Shown here piece after piece: positions 46,394 to 58,015 of a stretch of DNA of 64,000 bases. This DNA is from Selaginella tamariscina (lineage: Eukaryota > Streptophyta > Lycopodiopsida > Selaginellales > Selaginellaceae), in NCBI GenBank assembly GCA_003024785.1, contig PUQB01000156.1:248001-312000 (forward strand), given 5' to 3'. The stretch's first letter is position 1. Every line of letters begins with the position of its first letter. Below the pieces are notes generated by a model. It had not been told where the DNA came from. It did not search any database and worked only from the letters and a program-made list of their open reading frames with translations. The position numbers and the translations under genes are program-made.

Positions 46394-49370
46394 TTAAAGT
46401 TCGTCCTCAGACTTAGACATTGAATCAGATTCGTCTTCAGAATTATCACACTTATTGGGAGGGAACTTTCTCAAATACTCCTGTATGGGTTTGTTAGGGT
46501 AGTCAGTTGAGAACCTCTCTATCCACTTGTTCAGGTCCTCAACCATGGTCTTATCCATTTCAATGGCAAACACACATGTATCCTGAAGGTAACACTCCTT
46601 CAAGATGGACCCCTAGTGCAGTAGTCAAAAACCCACGCATCACTGTGAGGAGTTGACAATGCTCCGTGCCACTTGACTTGTAATGTTTGGATAACGTACA
46701 TTGCCAAATACGTCACTCTCATCTATCGGTGTATCAGATGGAGGTTCAGGGCCGTTGGAGTGCAAACAGATGCCTGTCTAGTCATTTGGAAGTTTGAAAT
46801 TGTTTGGCGCATTCCTAACAACCAAGTGTACAACCGAATCAATGCACTTCGGATCAGCATCATTCATATAAAATCATGTCCAATGATATTTATTCCTCTT
46901 GGCAAAGGCGAAGGCAAAGGTATCGGTGACATGAGCAAGAATCAAAAAATAAATACCTGAAAACGTAGATATCAGTCAAGAGTGCAAGTATGAATTCAAT
47001 AATAAATACCTTCTTTGTACATGCTTGCACGGCTAAGTTTCTCCACCAAATCCTCTAATGTTCTATCTGTCGAAGGATTTTTTGACACCCACCGATCCAT
47101 CACGAACAATTGAAACGGTTTCCTACAAGCAATGATGGTACCCCATAAAGTCTCCAAATCCAGCAACAAACATCTGTAGAGCTTGTCGTGATTCATAACG
47201 TCCTCCTTTATAAGGTTCAACTCGGTTCTCTGCTGCTGAAGGATTGCCATAAGAGAAGGCGTCATCGCAATGTTCTCCTCCTTGGTGTTGGCGTGCAATA
47301 GATTCTTGCCCAGATCTTCCGATTGATTCACCTATTCGACAAGCATATCATCGTTTGTCACATGCAAATATTTCCTGACCTCTTCGTATGTTGAAGCCGA
47401 GGTCCAACCCAGTTTGTGGCAGTGTATTCCCAACCACTCCTTGAAGTGCCTGACCGCCTTCAACTCCATTGCCTTGAGATGAAAAGGAGAGGTGGGGCTG
47501 CTGTTGTTAATCTGTAGTTTGCCATCAATTACCAAATCAGCCAAGACTTCCATCTCCTCCATTGTTGTTTTATTTAAAGGCTTCAACCATGTGAGCTTGA
47601 AATCATTGTCTACATCCTTTATAGCTTGAACAGACTTAGCCTTCGGCGTCTTACTAGGTTTCTTTGCAGACTTCTCTGAGGGCCTCTCTTCACTTGTTTA
47701 CTTTTTCTTCAGTGTTCCTTTTGCAAAGGATTCCATAATCCCCAACCATTTGGTAAAGATCCTATCCTCAGGACAAGAAATCAACATCATCAAAAAGGAT
47801 GTTTCCTTCCCGCCCACCTGGGCAAAATCAACTGCTATAATTTCTTCAACTCTCTGAAAAAAAAAGACAAATTAATATACCGGCGAGATAAATCCCGCCC
47901 AAACAATTTGCTTACCCGGTAGTTCGCAGATTGTGTATTCCCTGCAGTAGCTCTTTGTGGTCGCTGAAGAGATTCCCACACGGCTCGCGTGTGTTTGAAC
48001 TTCTCCCATATTTGCTGTTGTAGTGGTTGGTGTCTGCAGCGTCCCATTTCGCCGATAACTTATGGTACTACTCGATTGTGAAATTCGGCTTCGCTAAAAA
48101 TGCCGATCTTTTCGTCAACTTCTCACGGGTATGCTCGAAAAGTTTTGTTGCCATCGTTCCTTTGTTGTGTTCATCGAGAAGTCGTTGGGTTGCCGTTATT
48201 GTGTGCTGGCCACTAATGATGTAGTACTTGATTGATTTTCTATTCTCCGTCTGAATCTTCCTCATTTGTTCCGGTGTTGTGATCCACACTTTGTCAGCGC
48301 CTTTGTTTCTCTCGTAGTATGGGCACAAAATATTATGTGGAATAATGTAAGAATTGTCGTCCTTCATCTTCTCCATGAGCTCAGCTACACGTTCTTGGTT
48401 GAGTGGCCTGTAATTGAAGTTTGGGTTGACGCTGCAATACTTAACCCTACACTTGTAAATCCTATTATCCAACATCATTTCCTTGTGGCTTATTACAGCA
48501 TGGGATGCCACAAGTGCAGCTGACAAAACAACTGAGGATTTTCTTCTACGATCCGAATCAACATGTGTGATCCCCAATTGATGCTGTTCTAATGTTCTCG
48601 GCACACTCTTCTAGCTCCCGAAATTTTCTAAGCAAATTGAACATGATCTGTAAAGAACCTGAGACCAAGCCACCTTTTCAATCTCCCTTATAATGTCGCT
48701 GTGTTCTTCTTCAATGTGAAGAGGGACGATTGCTCCACTTGTGGATTTTCTATATTGTGAAGCAATCTCTGCTGAGAATACACCTACTCAATGAGTCTGA
48801 AGATCTTCGAAGTAAACATTCAGCTGGATCCTCTCCATAAATGGGCTTTCGTTGAGTTGAAGAAGAACTCCACGGTCAACATCATTAATGAACACGTGAA
48901 CATCATTATTTACAAGTCGACAAGACCACCCGAAATTAATGTTGTAATTGGCGACCTCTGGATCCGAGAACGTGACATTGGATGGAACAAGGCATATGTG
49001 TCGAGCATCGTTCAATCTGGGTTCATAGCATGCTTTCGGATGCTTGACTAGCACACCCACTTTTCATTATTTTGCTAGTCCATGCGATGTGACAGAGATT
49101 AGTTTGACAGCAACCATGGTTGTTCCAATGCGCTTCCCGTTTAGTTTGAAATATGGCCAAGTTGATTCCAGAATTCCCCTGCCCATTTCTTCTCCTACTC
49201 TCGTCTTCAATGTCACCTCAATTCCACATCTGAATACAAAAATAATTAGTTCTTTAAGTACATATCCGAGTATAACAAGTTTTATTTTATTTCTTACCTA
49301 GAATTTAACGACGACTCCATATTAATGACTCGATCTCCTTGTTTAATTAAATCGTCCTTCTGCAAAATAA
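46394..49370 (-). pseudogene. Degenerate ParB/Srx-like domain gene with methyltransferase-like end
   Basis: Multi-exon reading on the minus strand. Exons or segments: ~49,370-49,300 (KDDLIKQGDRV); ~49,235-48,068, nearly one frame with CGIEVTLKTRVGEEMG, LVKHPKACYEP, then RPLNQERVAELMEKMKDD ... YYIISGQHTITATQRLLDEH; ~48,020-47,885 (IWEKFKHTRAVWESLQRPQRAT), donor GTAAGC; 47,853-47,000 (RVEEIIAVDFAQVGGKETSF ... ASMYKE), donor GTATTT; ~46,950-46,394 with AWVFDYCTGRGSILKE ... FAIEMD. The RPLN-E-V-L---M / ISGQHT pattern is that of ParB/sulfiredoxin-like nucleotide-binding domains. The C-terminal V-FDYCTGRGS ... -EMD pattern resembles the SAM-binding motif I of beta-class DNA methyltransferases. I could not find a DPPY/SPPY motif. 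At least eight in-frame stops (e.g. 49,07x, 48,79x, 48,61x, 48,069, 47,70x, 47,332) make it a pseudogene unless recoded. Product unknown. Confidence 0.5.
47877..47900. repeat. Single palindromic core in an intron
   Basis: CCGGCGAGATAAATCCCGCC, a lone relative of the array at 49,655-50,900, just inside an intron of the ParB-like gene. Confidence 0.7.
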
Positions 49371-49462
49371 TACACTATGAATATAAATCATATAAAAATG
49401 CACACACACTTGTATAAACTCGAATATACAAAAATAATACACAGAGAGAAGTGGACGGAATT

Positions 49463-49549
49463 AACTGTCCAAAGCTCACATTTGTGTTAGTGCAAAAGAA
49501 AGATAACATTTCATTTTAGAACCACCACAAATGTGAGCTTTAGACAGTT
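49463..49549. repeat. Short near-perfect inverted repeat (hairpin)
   Basis: 24-nt arms (49,463-49,486 and 49,526-49,549) with one mismatch around a 39-nt loop. The core is AAGCTCACATTTGTG and its complement. It could be a tiny inverted-repeat transposon or a small-RNA precursor. Confidence 0.7.
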
Positions 49550-49654
49550 TTACATAGATTCCTAACTTTTACTCGAAATATTATGATAAGATGATAAAAG
49601 TAAATAAAATGAGATATGCAACTTATATATACTAATACACATATATATTCACAT

Positions 49655-50900
49655 GTAAGGTGCGGAGGGATTAATCTCACCACCCCTTCAATGCCTCCTG
49701 AAAGAGTGGGCGGATTAATCTCGCCACCTTTCTGGAGGCCCTAAAAGTGTGTGCAAGATTAATCCCACCACCCTTCTTGGTCTCAGAGAAAACTGGGCAG
49801 GATTTATTTGGCACACCCCTTTAAGGGCACCAGAAAGGCAGCGGGATTAATCTCGCCCACCATGTAAGAGATGGTGAAATAAATCTCGCCACCCTTCTCA
49901 GTCCCCTCCATTGGTATGTTGTAAACCTTCTTTGTCTCAGACAGAAACGTTTGGGATTGGTCCGACTCACCAATGGAGGAAAAAAATAAGGGTGGCGGGA
50001 TTCATTCCTCCACCAGGCATTGAAGGCTCGGCGGGATAAATCCCGCCGCCCAGGCCCTTCCTGCAGGCCATGTGCGGCGAGATTAATCCTGTCAAATTCT
50101 GCATAGGGCATGGGCGTGCGGCAGGATTAATCTTGCCGCCCATGGCCTCCGTGCTGGGCCTGGATGGCAGGATTAATCCCACCGCCAACGCATGCCCTAT
50201 GCAAAATTTGACGGGATTAATTCCGCCGCACGCCCATGCCCTATGCGGAATCCGGCGGATTAATTCCGCCGCCTAGGTCCTTCAGGCAGGCCTTTGGCGG
50301 CGGAATAAATCCCGCCGGATTGCGCATGGCATGCATATGCGGCGGGATTAATCCCGCCGTTTAGGCTCAGCATGCAGCCATGGGCAGTGGGATTAATCCC
50401 GCCGGACGCCCATGCCTTGCGCAGAATCCGGCGGGATTAATCTCGCCGCCTAGACCCTTCGGGCAGGCCTTTGGCAGTGGGATAAATTCCACTGGATTCT
50501 ACACAGGGCATGCATACGCGGCAGGATTAATCCCGCCGTCTAGGCCCAACACGCAGCCATGGGTGGCGGGATTAATCCCACCGCGTACGCATGCCCTGCG
50601 CGGAATCCAGCGGAATTTATCCCACCGCCTAGACCCTTTGGACAGGCCATTGGTGGCGGGATAAATCCCGCCGAATTCCGCACAGGGCATGCGTAGGCGG
50701 CAAGATTAATCTCACCGCCTAGGCCCAGCAAGCAGGCCATGGCCGACGGGATTAATCCCGCCACTCATGAGGCTAACCGAATAGCATGCCTGAAGGGCGC
50801 GGGATTAATCCCGCCGCCGAGGGTCTAACCATATAGCGGCGGGATTAATCCCGCCGCTACACACGTCTCACCATATGCGGCGGGATTAATCCTGCCGCTA
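49655..50900. repeat. Palindromic minisatellite, ~27 cores of GGCGGGATTAATCCCGCC
   Basis: By eye about 27 cores at a mean spacing near 47 bp, each a self-complementary 16-18 bp sequence. Most have the centre ATTAAT, every few the centre ATAAAT. Between cores, a handful of linkers recur (CCTAGGCCC, GCAGGCCATGG, GCATGCCCTGYGCGGAAT and its complement), giving a higher-order unit of about 178-180 bp (for example ATAAAT cores near 50,304, 50,481 and 50,660). Units at the left are more diverged. Both strands read as a repeated GGINPA-like peptide, an artefact of the palindrome. Confidence 0.92.
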
Positions 50901-51059
50901 CAACATAATATATCTATATGTATATGTGTGTGTAGGAAAGTGTGTGTGTGTGCCAGAGATAGACAAATTAAATAAAATTATATTGATACACACACACATA
51001 TGCATATGTATATGTATATGTATATCGTATGTGTGTGCTAAATAAATTAAATTATACAG

Positions 51060-51141
<82 letters not shown>

Positions 51142-51590
51142 TTATGTATATGTATATGTATATACAGGAGTGTGCGTGTGTGTGCGAGAGATAGATAAAT
51201 AAATAAAATTATGCAGATACTGGTACACATAATATATGTATGTATATACATAGGTATATATACATATATGTATATCGTGTGTATGTGTGTGTGAAACAAA
51301 TAAAATCATACAGATAAACAAACACACACACACACATATATATATACATGAGTGTGCATGTGTGTGCGAGAGATAGATAAATAAATAGAATTATACAGAT
51401 ACTGGTACATAAATATATGTATGTATATTATATGTATATAGGTATATATATATATATGTGTGTGTATATGTATATCGTGAGTATGCATGTGTGAGCGAAA
51501 CAAATAAAATCATACAGATAGACAGGAGTGTGCATGCGTGTGCAAGAGATAAAATTAATAAATTAATAAAATTATACAGATACAAAAATA

Positions 51591-51677
<87 letters not shown>

Positions 51678-51850
51678 ATGTATACGAGTGTGCGTGTGTG
51701 TGCGAGAGATAGAGATCTAAATTATATTATTAAGATACACACACATATAAATATATATATGAATATAAATAAATAAATACACTCAGAGTGTGCGTGTGAG
51801 AGAGAGATCTCACCTGTGTGTGAGAGAGATCTCACAGCCGCCGCCTCTGC
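50901..51850. repeat. CA/TG, TATG microsatellite field
   Basis: Four or five imperfect copies of a ~200-bp block: (CA)n, TATATATG, (TATATG)n, GTGTGTGCGAGAGATAGATAAATAAAT, ATTATACAGATAC. Any open reading frames are low-complexity. Confidence 0.9.
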
Positions 51851-52697
51851 CGCCTTACTTCTTGAAACCCTAGGAATAACCTAAACCCTAAAAGGAATAA
51901 AATATATATTAACCCTAATTGAATATTCCTTTAAGAGTATTAAAAAGAATAAACTATAGATTCGCCCTAAATGAATATTCTTTCATTATATTATCAACGT
52001 GTGCGTGCGTGGGTGTATTACATACCCCCCAAAAATAAAAATCATGCAGGAGTTTAACATGTGTGTGTCCATGAGAGTGTTAAAGTTTCACATGCAGTGA
52101 TATACACACATAGTATTATACACATAAACATACATACATTAAAGAGATAGAGTACATATTATGGCATGCATGGTGTGTATGTACGAGAGAAGAGAGAGAG
52201 TGTTAACAAATTAAATTCATACATATTGCATATATTAGTACACATATATACATACACACGTGTATACACACAGACATACATACATATTACATGTGTAAAT
52301 TCAATGTGTTACATAGGTTTAGGGTTTAGGGTTTAGGGTTATGATGGATCATGCATGGGTGTATGTATGAGAGGAGTGAGTGTTAAAAAATTAATTTTAT
52401 ACACATTGCATATATTAGTACACATATATACATACACATATTATACACAGATATACATTATACATAATACATAATATTGTAACATCAGTACATATTATGG
52501 ATCATGCATGGTGTTATGTATAAGAGAAGAGACAGGATATATTATGGATCATGATCATGCATGGTGTGTATGTATGAGAGAAGAGACAGGCTACATATTA
52601 TGAATCATGATCATGCATGGTGTGTATGTATGAGAGAAGGGATTATGCATGGTGACACTGTGTATGTATAAGAGAAGAGAGAGAGTGTTAACAAATG
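51851..52697. repeat. Tandem repeat with GATCATGCATGGTGTGTATG units
   Basis: A block starting CATGCATGGTGTGTATGTA and continuing GAGAGAAGAGAGAGAGTGTTAAC ... ACACATATATACATACACA recurs at about 52,163 and 52,352. Shortened copies follow at about 52,502, 52,556, 52,612 and 52,640, running into the assembly gap. Confidence 0.75.
52317..52340 (+). repeat. Interstitial telomere-type repeat, three units
   Basis: GG(TTTAGGG)3TT, the plant telomere heptamer. Confidence 0.85.
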
Positions 52698-53087
52698 NNN
52701 NNNNNNNNNNNNNNNNNNNNNNNNNNNNNNNNNNNNNNNNNNNNNNNNNNNNNNNNNNNNNNNNNNNNNNNNNNNNNNNNNNNNNNNNNNNNNNNNNNNN
52801 NNNNNNNNNNNNNNNNNNNNNNNNNNNNNNNNNNNNNNNNNNNNNNNNNNNNNNNNNNNNNNNNNNNNNNNNNNNNNNNNNNNNNNNNNNNNNNNNNNNN
52901 NNNNNNNNNNNNNNNNNNNNNNNNNNNNNNNNNNNNNNNNNNNNNNNNNNNNNNNNNNNNNNNNNNNNNNNNNNNNNNNNNNNNNNNNNNNNNNNNNNNN
53001 NNNNNNNNNNNNNNNNNNNNNNNNNNNNNNNNNNNNNNNNNNNNNNNNNNNNNNNNNNNNNNNNNNNNNNNNNNNNNNNNNNNNNNN
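52698..53087. other. Assembly gap (390 N)
   Basis: Run of N. The left side lies within the tandem repeat, the right side in unrelated sequence. Confidence 1.
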
Positions 53088-53440
53088 GGTTGTTGTTAAA
53101 TCAAACCTCTGATGTCCATTACACCACATTATGGTAGAATTGGCAATTACCATAGGTGTTGTAGCACTCTCAGCTCATTATTGGTGATGCATTATCCAAG
53201 GTAGCTTGGGTCATACCCTATTTATGGCGCTAGCCACAATGTCTTTTGTTTCATTTCTGCAAATCAGTGACAGAAGGCATTTCTAATCATCAAAAACACA
53301 CTTACAGATATTGTGGATCTAAATGTACTAAGGCCACTCTAATGACTTTCTTTTAATGTCATGCAATTTTATTGGGTTTCCTTTCTTTCATTGCACCGAG
53401 GAAGTCTTCCTCATACTAACCACTAGACATGCTTACCTAT
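53088..53440. other. No gene seen right of the gap
   Basis: No convincing frame. Possibly the degraded 3' part of the Harbinger-type element. Confidence 0.5.
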
Positions 53441-54060
53441 ATTGGATCTTATAGTTTAAACAAGCTGGAATCAAAAGAGGTAAAACACAACCATACCTGC
53501 CATATGCTAGCTATGATGTATTGTGGGATATCACTGAACTCTGTGTGGAATGTTGGGCCAGAAAGACACCTCTTTTCAATCCATGCTCTCCTCAATCCGC
53601 ATGAGTTCAATACTTGTTGATCAGGTACACTCCCAACAATTCCCATGGTGATGTCTAGAAACGAGTTTTAACTATCTACCATCAAGTAATGCTTCTTCAC
53701 ACCTACATACCAATCTATGGCATCCTTTGCTGTTGGGAGTTCAATTACAATGTGTGTGCAATCCATTTGGAAATCCTCATAATGCTTGAAATCCTACTAT
53801 GAATTCTCTCATTTTCTTCCTCATTAGGCCAGTAAGCATGTTTGAAATCTTCGTAAACAACCTTGAGCTGTACAAGAAGCCACCCAAATGCATCTTCAAT
53901 CTTTCTCCACATATCCCCTTATGCAAGTCATTTCAAAGCAATAGCAACTTGCTTTGAAACATATAAGTACCTTCCTGGTATTTCAGCTAAACCTAGTGAG
54001 GATCTTCTTGTCAAACCAGTTGCAAACTCATCACAAATAAGGTGAGTGTTCCAACTGAAA
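53440..54060 (-). pseudogene. PIF/Harbinger-type DDE transposase remnant
   Basis: On the minus strand: RRSSLGLAEIPGRYLYVSKQ, VAIALK, IEDAFGW; then FQMDCTHIVIELPTAKD (like the IDGTHI block that holds the first catalytic Asp), WYVGVKKHY, FLDITMGIVGSVPDQQVLNS (second Asp), GLRRAW and IPQYIIA. The expected GDSGYPL/Glu region is degraded. Stops and frameshifts throughout. Its termini were not located. Confidence 0.6.
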
Positions 54061-54199
54061 CACGAAATACCTCTTTTAATCTAGCTAGAGCAATATTAAG
54101 TACCTCAAACTCCATTTGGTACCACCAATGAAGACTCTTTAACTTTATGTAATATGCCCCAATTAATAGCTCAAAAAGTTGTTTTTTGACGATTTATCT

Positions 54200-55490
54200 T
54201 TGCATAAATAGTGCTGTAGCTGAAGAAGGTATACTAATCACCAACCCTAATACTCCTTCTAACATTCTTTTATGTTTGACTTTATTAAATTTATAAAATT
54301 TAAACTCATAAATTATATTTAATAAAGATCAATTTGTAGCTAATACCGACACCCTATTTACATTATTATTTGCTTATTATATTCTATTATTATAATTGCT
54401 ATAACAGATTTTCTAAGTTGAAAGATGCATAGATTTTCTAAGTTGTAAATATGCATCTTTCAAGTATGACCTAGTTACACTCCGTCGGATCGGATGCACA
54501 TCTGATCCGTGGCTATATACAGGTTTTAGTTGCATGCGGTGTGTGTAAGTGTGCACGTGTGTGGTGCTGCATTTTGGAGCGGTATATCTTTCCTTTATAT
54601 TCTTTAGTAAGTTTTATACACGTCAGATATATACGTGTTATATACTTCGATCCGCCTGTAATGACAGCTCATCACAAACCCAAAATTTCAAACGCTTAGT
54701 TTGTCAAAGTGTACAAAGTTGTAATATTTTCAAAGACTCAATTTATACACGTAACAAATTCTATGTCAGTTTGTCAATTTTTAAACTAATAAAAAATTTA
54801 GTTTAAATAAAGGAAACAGTCAACCAAACAGCTATCAGAATCAAATAAAATCTGATTTGTTTAGGATATTAAGATTGAATTTTGAGAGTTGCATCATCAT
54901 GTCCATCATTTAAATCAACAAAATACAAGCGGTACACGTATATATGTTAGTACATACTCTCTCTCTCTCCTCTCTCTCTCCTCTCTCTCTCTTTAAATAT
55001 ATATATATAATAAACACATACATAGAAGATAGTACACTCATTCACTGTTATTTCTGAGATATACATACATACCACACATACACATACTGCCAGACGTATG
55101 TGAGTGCTTGTGAAAAGTGTGTACAAGGTAGCTGCTGGAAACGTGTAGCGTATATATCATACATAATTAACTGGATCAGTCGCAGCTATCGATCCTAAAT
55201 GGAGCACAAATTATACAAATATAATGTTAGTTCCATTCCTTATTTGAAAAATGCATAAAGACAAATATAATGGCAATCACACAACACGCACGCACGCACC
55301 GTCATATAGATGGCTTGCAGTCAAAATGGAAGCAGTATGAAGCAGATGCGTGTGTGTGATAGCGATCATAATACGTACATATATGTATTCATGTTCATGA
55401 TAAGAGTAGAAATTAATGTTGATTGCAGAATTAATAAATACAGGAAAAATGCAATGCAATCTGTAGTAGAACTATAATACTAACCTGAAG
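54200..55490. other. Intergenic, AT-rich with short CT and TA repeats
   Basis: No gene recognised. (CT)n near 54,957-54,995 and (TA)n after it. A GCACGCACGC tract near 55,290. This is 3' flanking DNA of the ACT-domain gene. Confidence 0.7.
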
Positions 55491-55502
55491 GGTGGGAGTT
55501 TA

Positions 55503-56436
55503 TTAAACCAAGGTTGTATAAAAAGTTGCCAAACGAGAATCTAGGTTTACTGTTAACTTTTGTTGGTTAACCAGTGATTGTGTAGGAACCTCCTTTACTT
55601 GCAGAATGCTCTCCCCAATCGTCCTTCGTGCATTCTCAACAATCCGACGGTCCACAGGGTTACCTGTATATTTAATAATTAAATATTGAAATTCGATTCT
55701 AATTAATTATTTAAAATTTTGAACACTTTTAAATGTAAGTTATTGATTATTTTATTGCATACCTGATGCATCCGTGACATAGAAAACGTTGAGCCTTGTC
55801 TCCTTGTGTGGAAACATCTGCCCTTGTCACAGACAACCCATTCTCCCGGAATATTCTTGTCACGTCCGACAGAAGTCCTACTCTGTCTTGTGTACAGAGC
55901 TCTAACCTCAGGCCCTGAAAAAAAGCAATGGTAAATATATAAATACACATACGCTACATAAAATATACAGTATATACACATTCATGCAGACACAAATGTT
56001 AGAATCACTGTGTGTTACAAACTTTTACATTTGACACAGAAATAATAAAGAAAACACAAGGCACATGGCATTGGCAATATATTTTTATATATACACACGT
56101 CTCCATGGATTTGTATATGTAACACGTGCCATTTAATCTATATTTTATACCTAAGTATATCTCATATAACCAGATAGTAACAATAACAATGTGATTATGT
56201 AAAGTTATATACTTTAGCATGCACGAAGTATGCACGCGCGCGCGCACACAGGCACACACAGAGGGATATGAGATAAGACTCACCCCTCCAGTTCGTCGTT
56301 CTATAGCTGCTTCTAGACTCTTGACTACATGCTGCTCTGCTTTTGATTTCAAGGTGCATCCATCCATAAGCCGAATGAAATACTCCTACAAATGAATATG
56401 TAACCATAAGTACATTTCTCTCTCTCTCCTCTCTCC

Positions 56437-56477
<41 letters not shown>

Positions 56478-57305
56478 ACACACATATATAACTAAGATAT
56501 GACATGTACGTATGATCGCATATACATTCGATATGTAAAGTACACGAGAGAGGGAGAAAGAGAGAGACCTGATAAGCTACAGAGCCTTCGCAACGAATAG
56601 CAGCGTGAAACACAACATACTTCATGTCCGTCAAGGTACAAACCGTGTCAAAGAGCAACTTGGGCCTGTCCTTGCACTTCACGTTTACAATTGAGTACCC
56701 CTTATCAGCACAATTCTGTACAGTGATAACCGGCTTGTCCTGCTCTGCCACAGAGTGTTCCTTCCTATTTTCGGCTGGACAACAATCAAAGTCAGCTGAC
56801 ATCATCTGGTGTAGTCTCCTCTCGTGTGTAGAATCCCCGTTGGAATATCGCTCTTGGACGCCTTTAACCAGATAACATACGCATAAATATACTGTATGTA
56901 TGCATATGTATGTGTGTGAAAAACGTATATATTTACCTTACGCACACCATCCCCTTGGAGAGCTTGAGACAGCTTCTCACGGAGAACCACTAGCTCTCTT
57001 CATTCTCCACAGGACCACCAGTGTCCTCATCCGTAACATAGACAACACATGCAACACGCAGGTTATGACCACACTTCAGCGGCCACCACGTTGCACTTCA
57101 TGTCCTTCAACACTCCAGAGATGTCTGACAAGAGCCCTGGCCGGTCCCTCCCACACAGCTCTATTGCTGTCTTTCGGTATTAGACCGCAAACTCAGCCGC
57201 CGACCAGACAGGTCTGTACCTCGGACATCTGTGAGTCCTGCTTGAGTCCCAGAGACTGTCCAATAAAGCAAATTAGACCAACATATATATATATATAATA
57301 ATATA

Positions 57306-57337
<32 letters not shown>

Positions 57338-57973
57338 ATATATATTATATATATTCTATAAAACTGTTGTGTGTGTGTGTGTGTGTGCAGAAGACCACGT
57401 GTTTTATGCACAAGAAAGTGTGTATAGTACCTGTTGGATATATTCGATGATGCCCTGGTCCGTAAGCTTCTTACCGAGTTGATCAGTCACATGGAAAACT
57501 GAAAAAGGCAGAGCATGTACCAACAGTCTGGATAAGAATCTCAAATCCGTCATGCTGGTAGTATACATTGTAAATATTCTTAATTACTCTTACCGTCCAT
57601 GAACCACCCTCCGTCGGATATATACGCCTTTGATATGGTAAGGTCCAGGTCCGTTAGCACTTGAACAACTTCCAGAAGAATTCCATGCTTGTTCTTGCTG
57701 TCAACCTGTGCGAAAATTTATTAGCTTTCAGTATATACGTGTCGATCTGTGTGTAAAGCTTGAAATAGACTTGCCTTGATAAGTGTGGCATCTGAGCAGC
57801 TAGTATTATCGATCACGACACTGCCCACAAGAGGATTCGTATTAAAATGTGTGTGTGTGTGTGTGTGCGTGCGCGCGCGTGTGAGTTTAGTATGCATGCG
57901 TGCATGTTTTGACTGGTATATATTAGATGTCATGTATACATACGTCTGTGATCACCTTGCACAAATACACACG

Positions 57974-58015
<42 letters not shown>

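Noticed and set aside
50380-50690. Overlapping ORFs on both strands encoding repeated GGINPA-like peptides
   Set aside because: They arise because the palindrome reads the same on both strands. There is no start context, splice signal or non-repeat portion.
49655-50900. CRISPR-like regular repeats with spacers
   Set aside because: The cores are regularly spaced and palindromic, but the spacers are themselves a small set of recurring sequences, there are no cas genes, and the setting is a plant nuclear genome.
50898-51712. ORFs rich in His, Thr, Tyr, Ile and Val-Cys
   Set aside because: Pure translations of CA/TG and TATG microsatellites.
52611-53153. Long ORFs spanning 52,698-53,087
   Set aside because: They are open only because the assembly gap (N) contains no stops.
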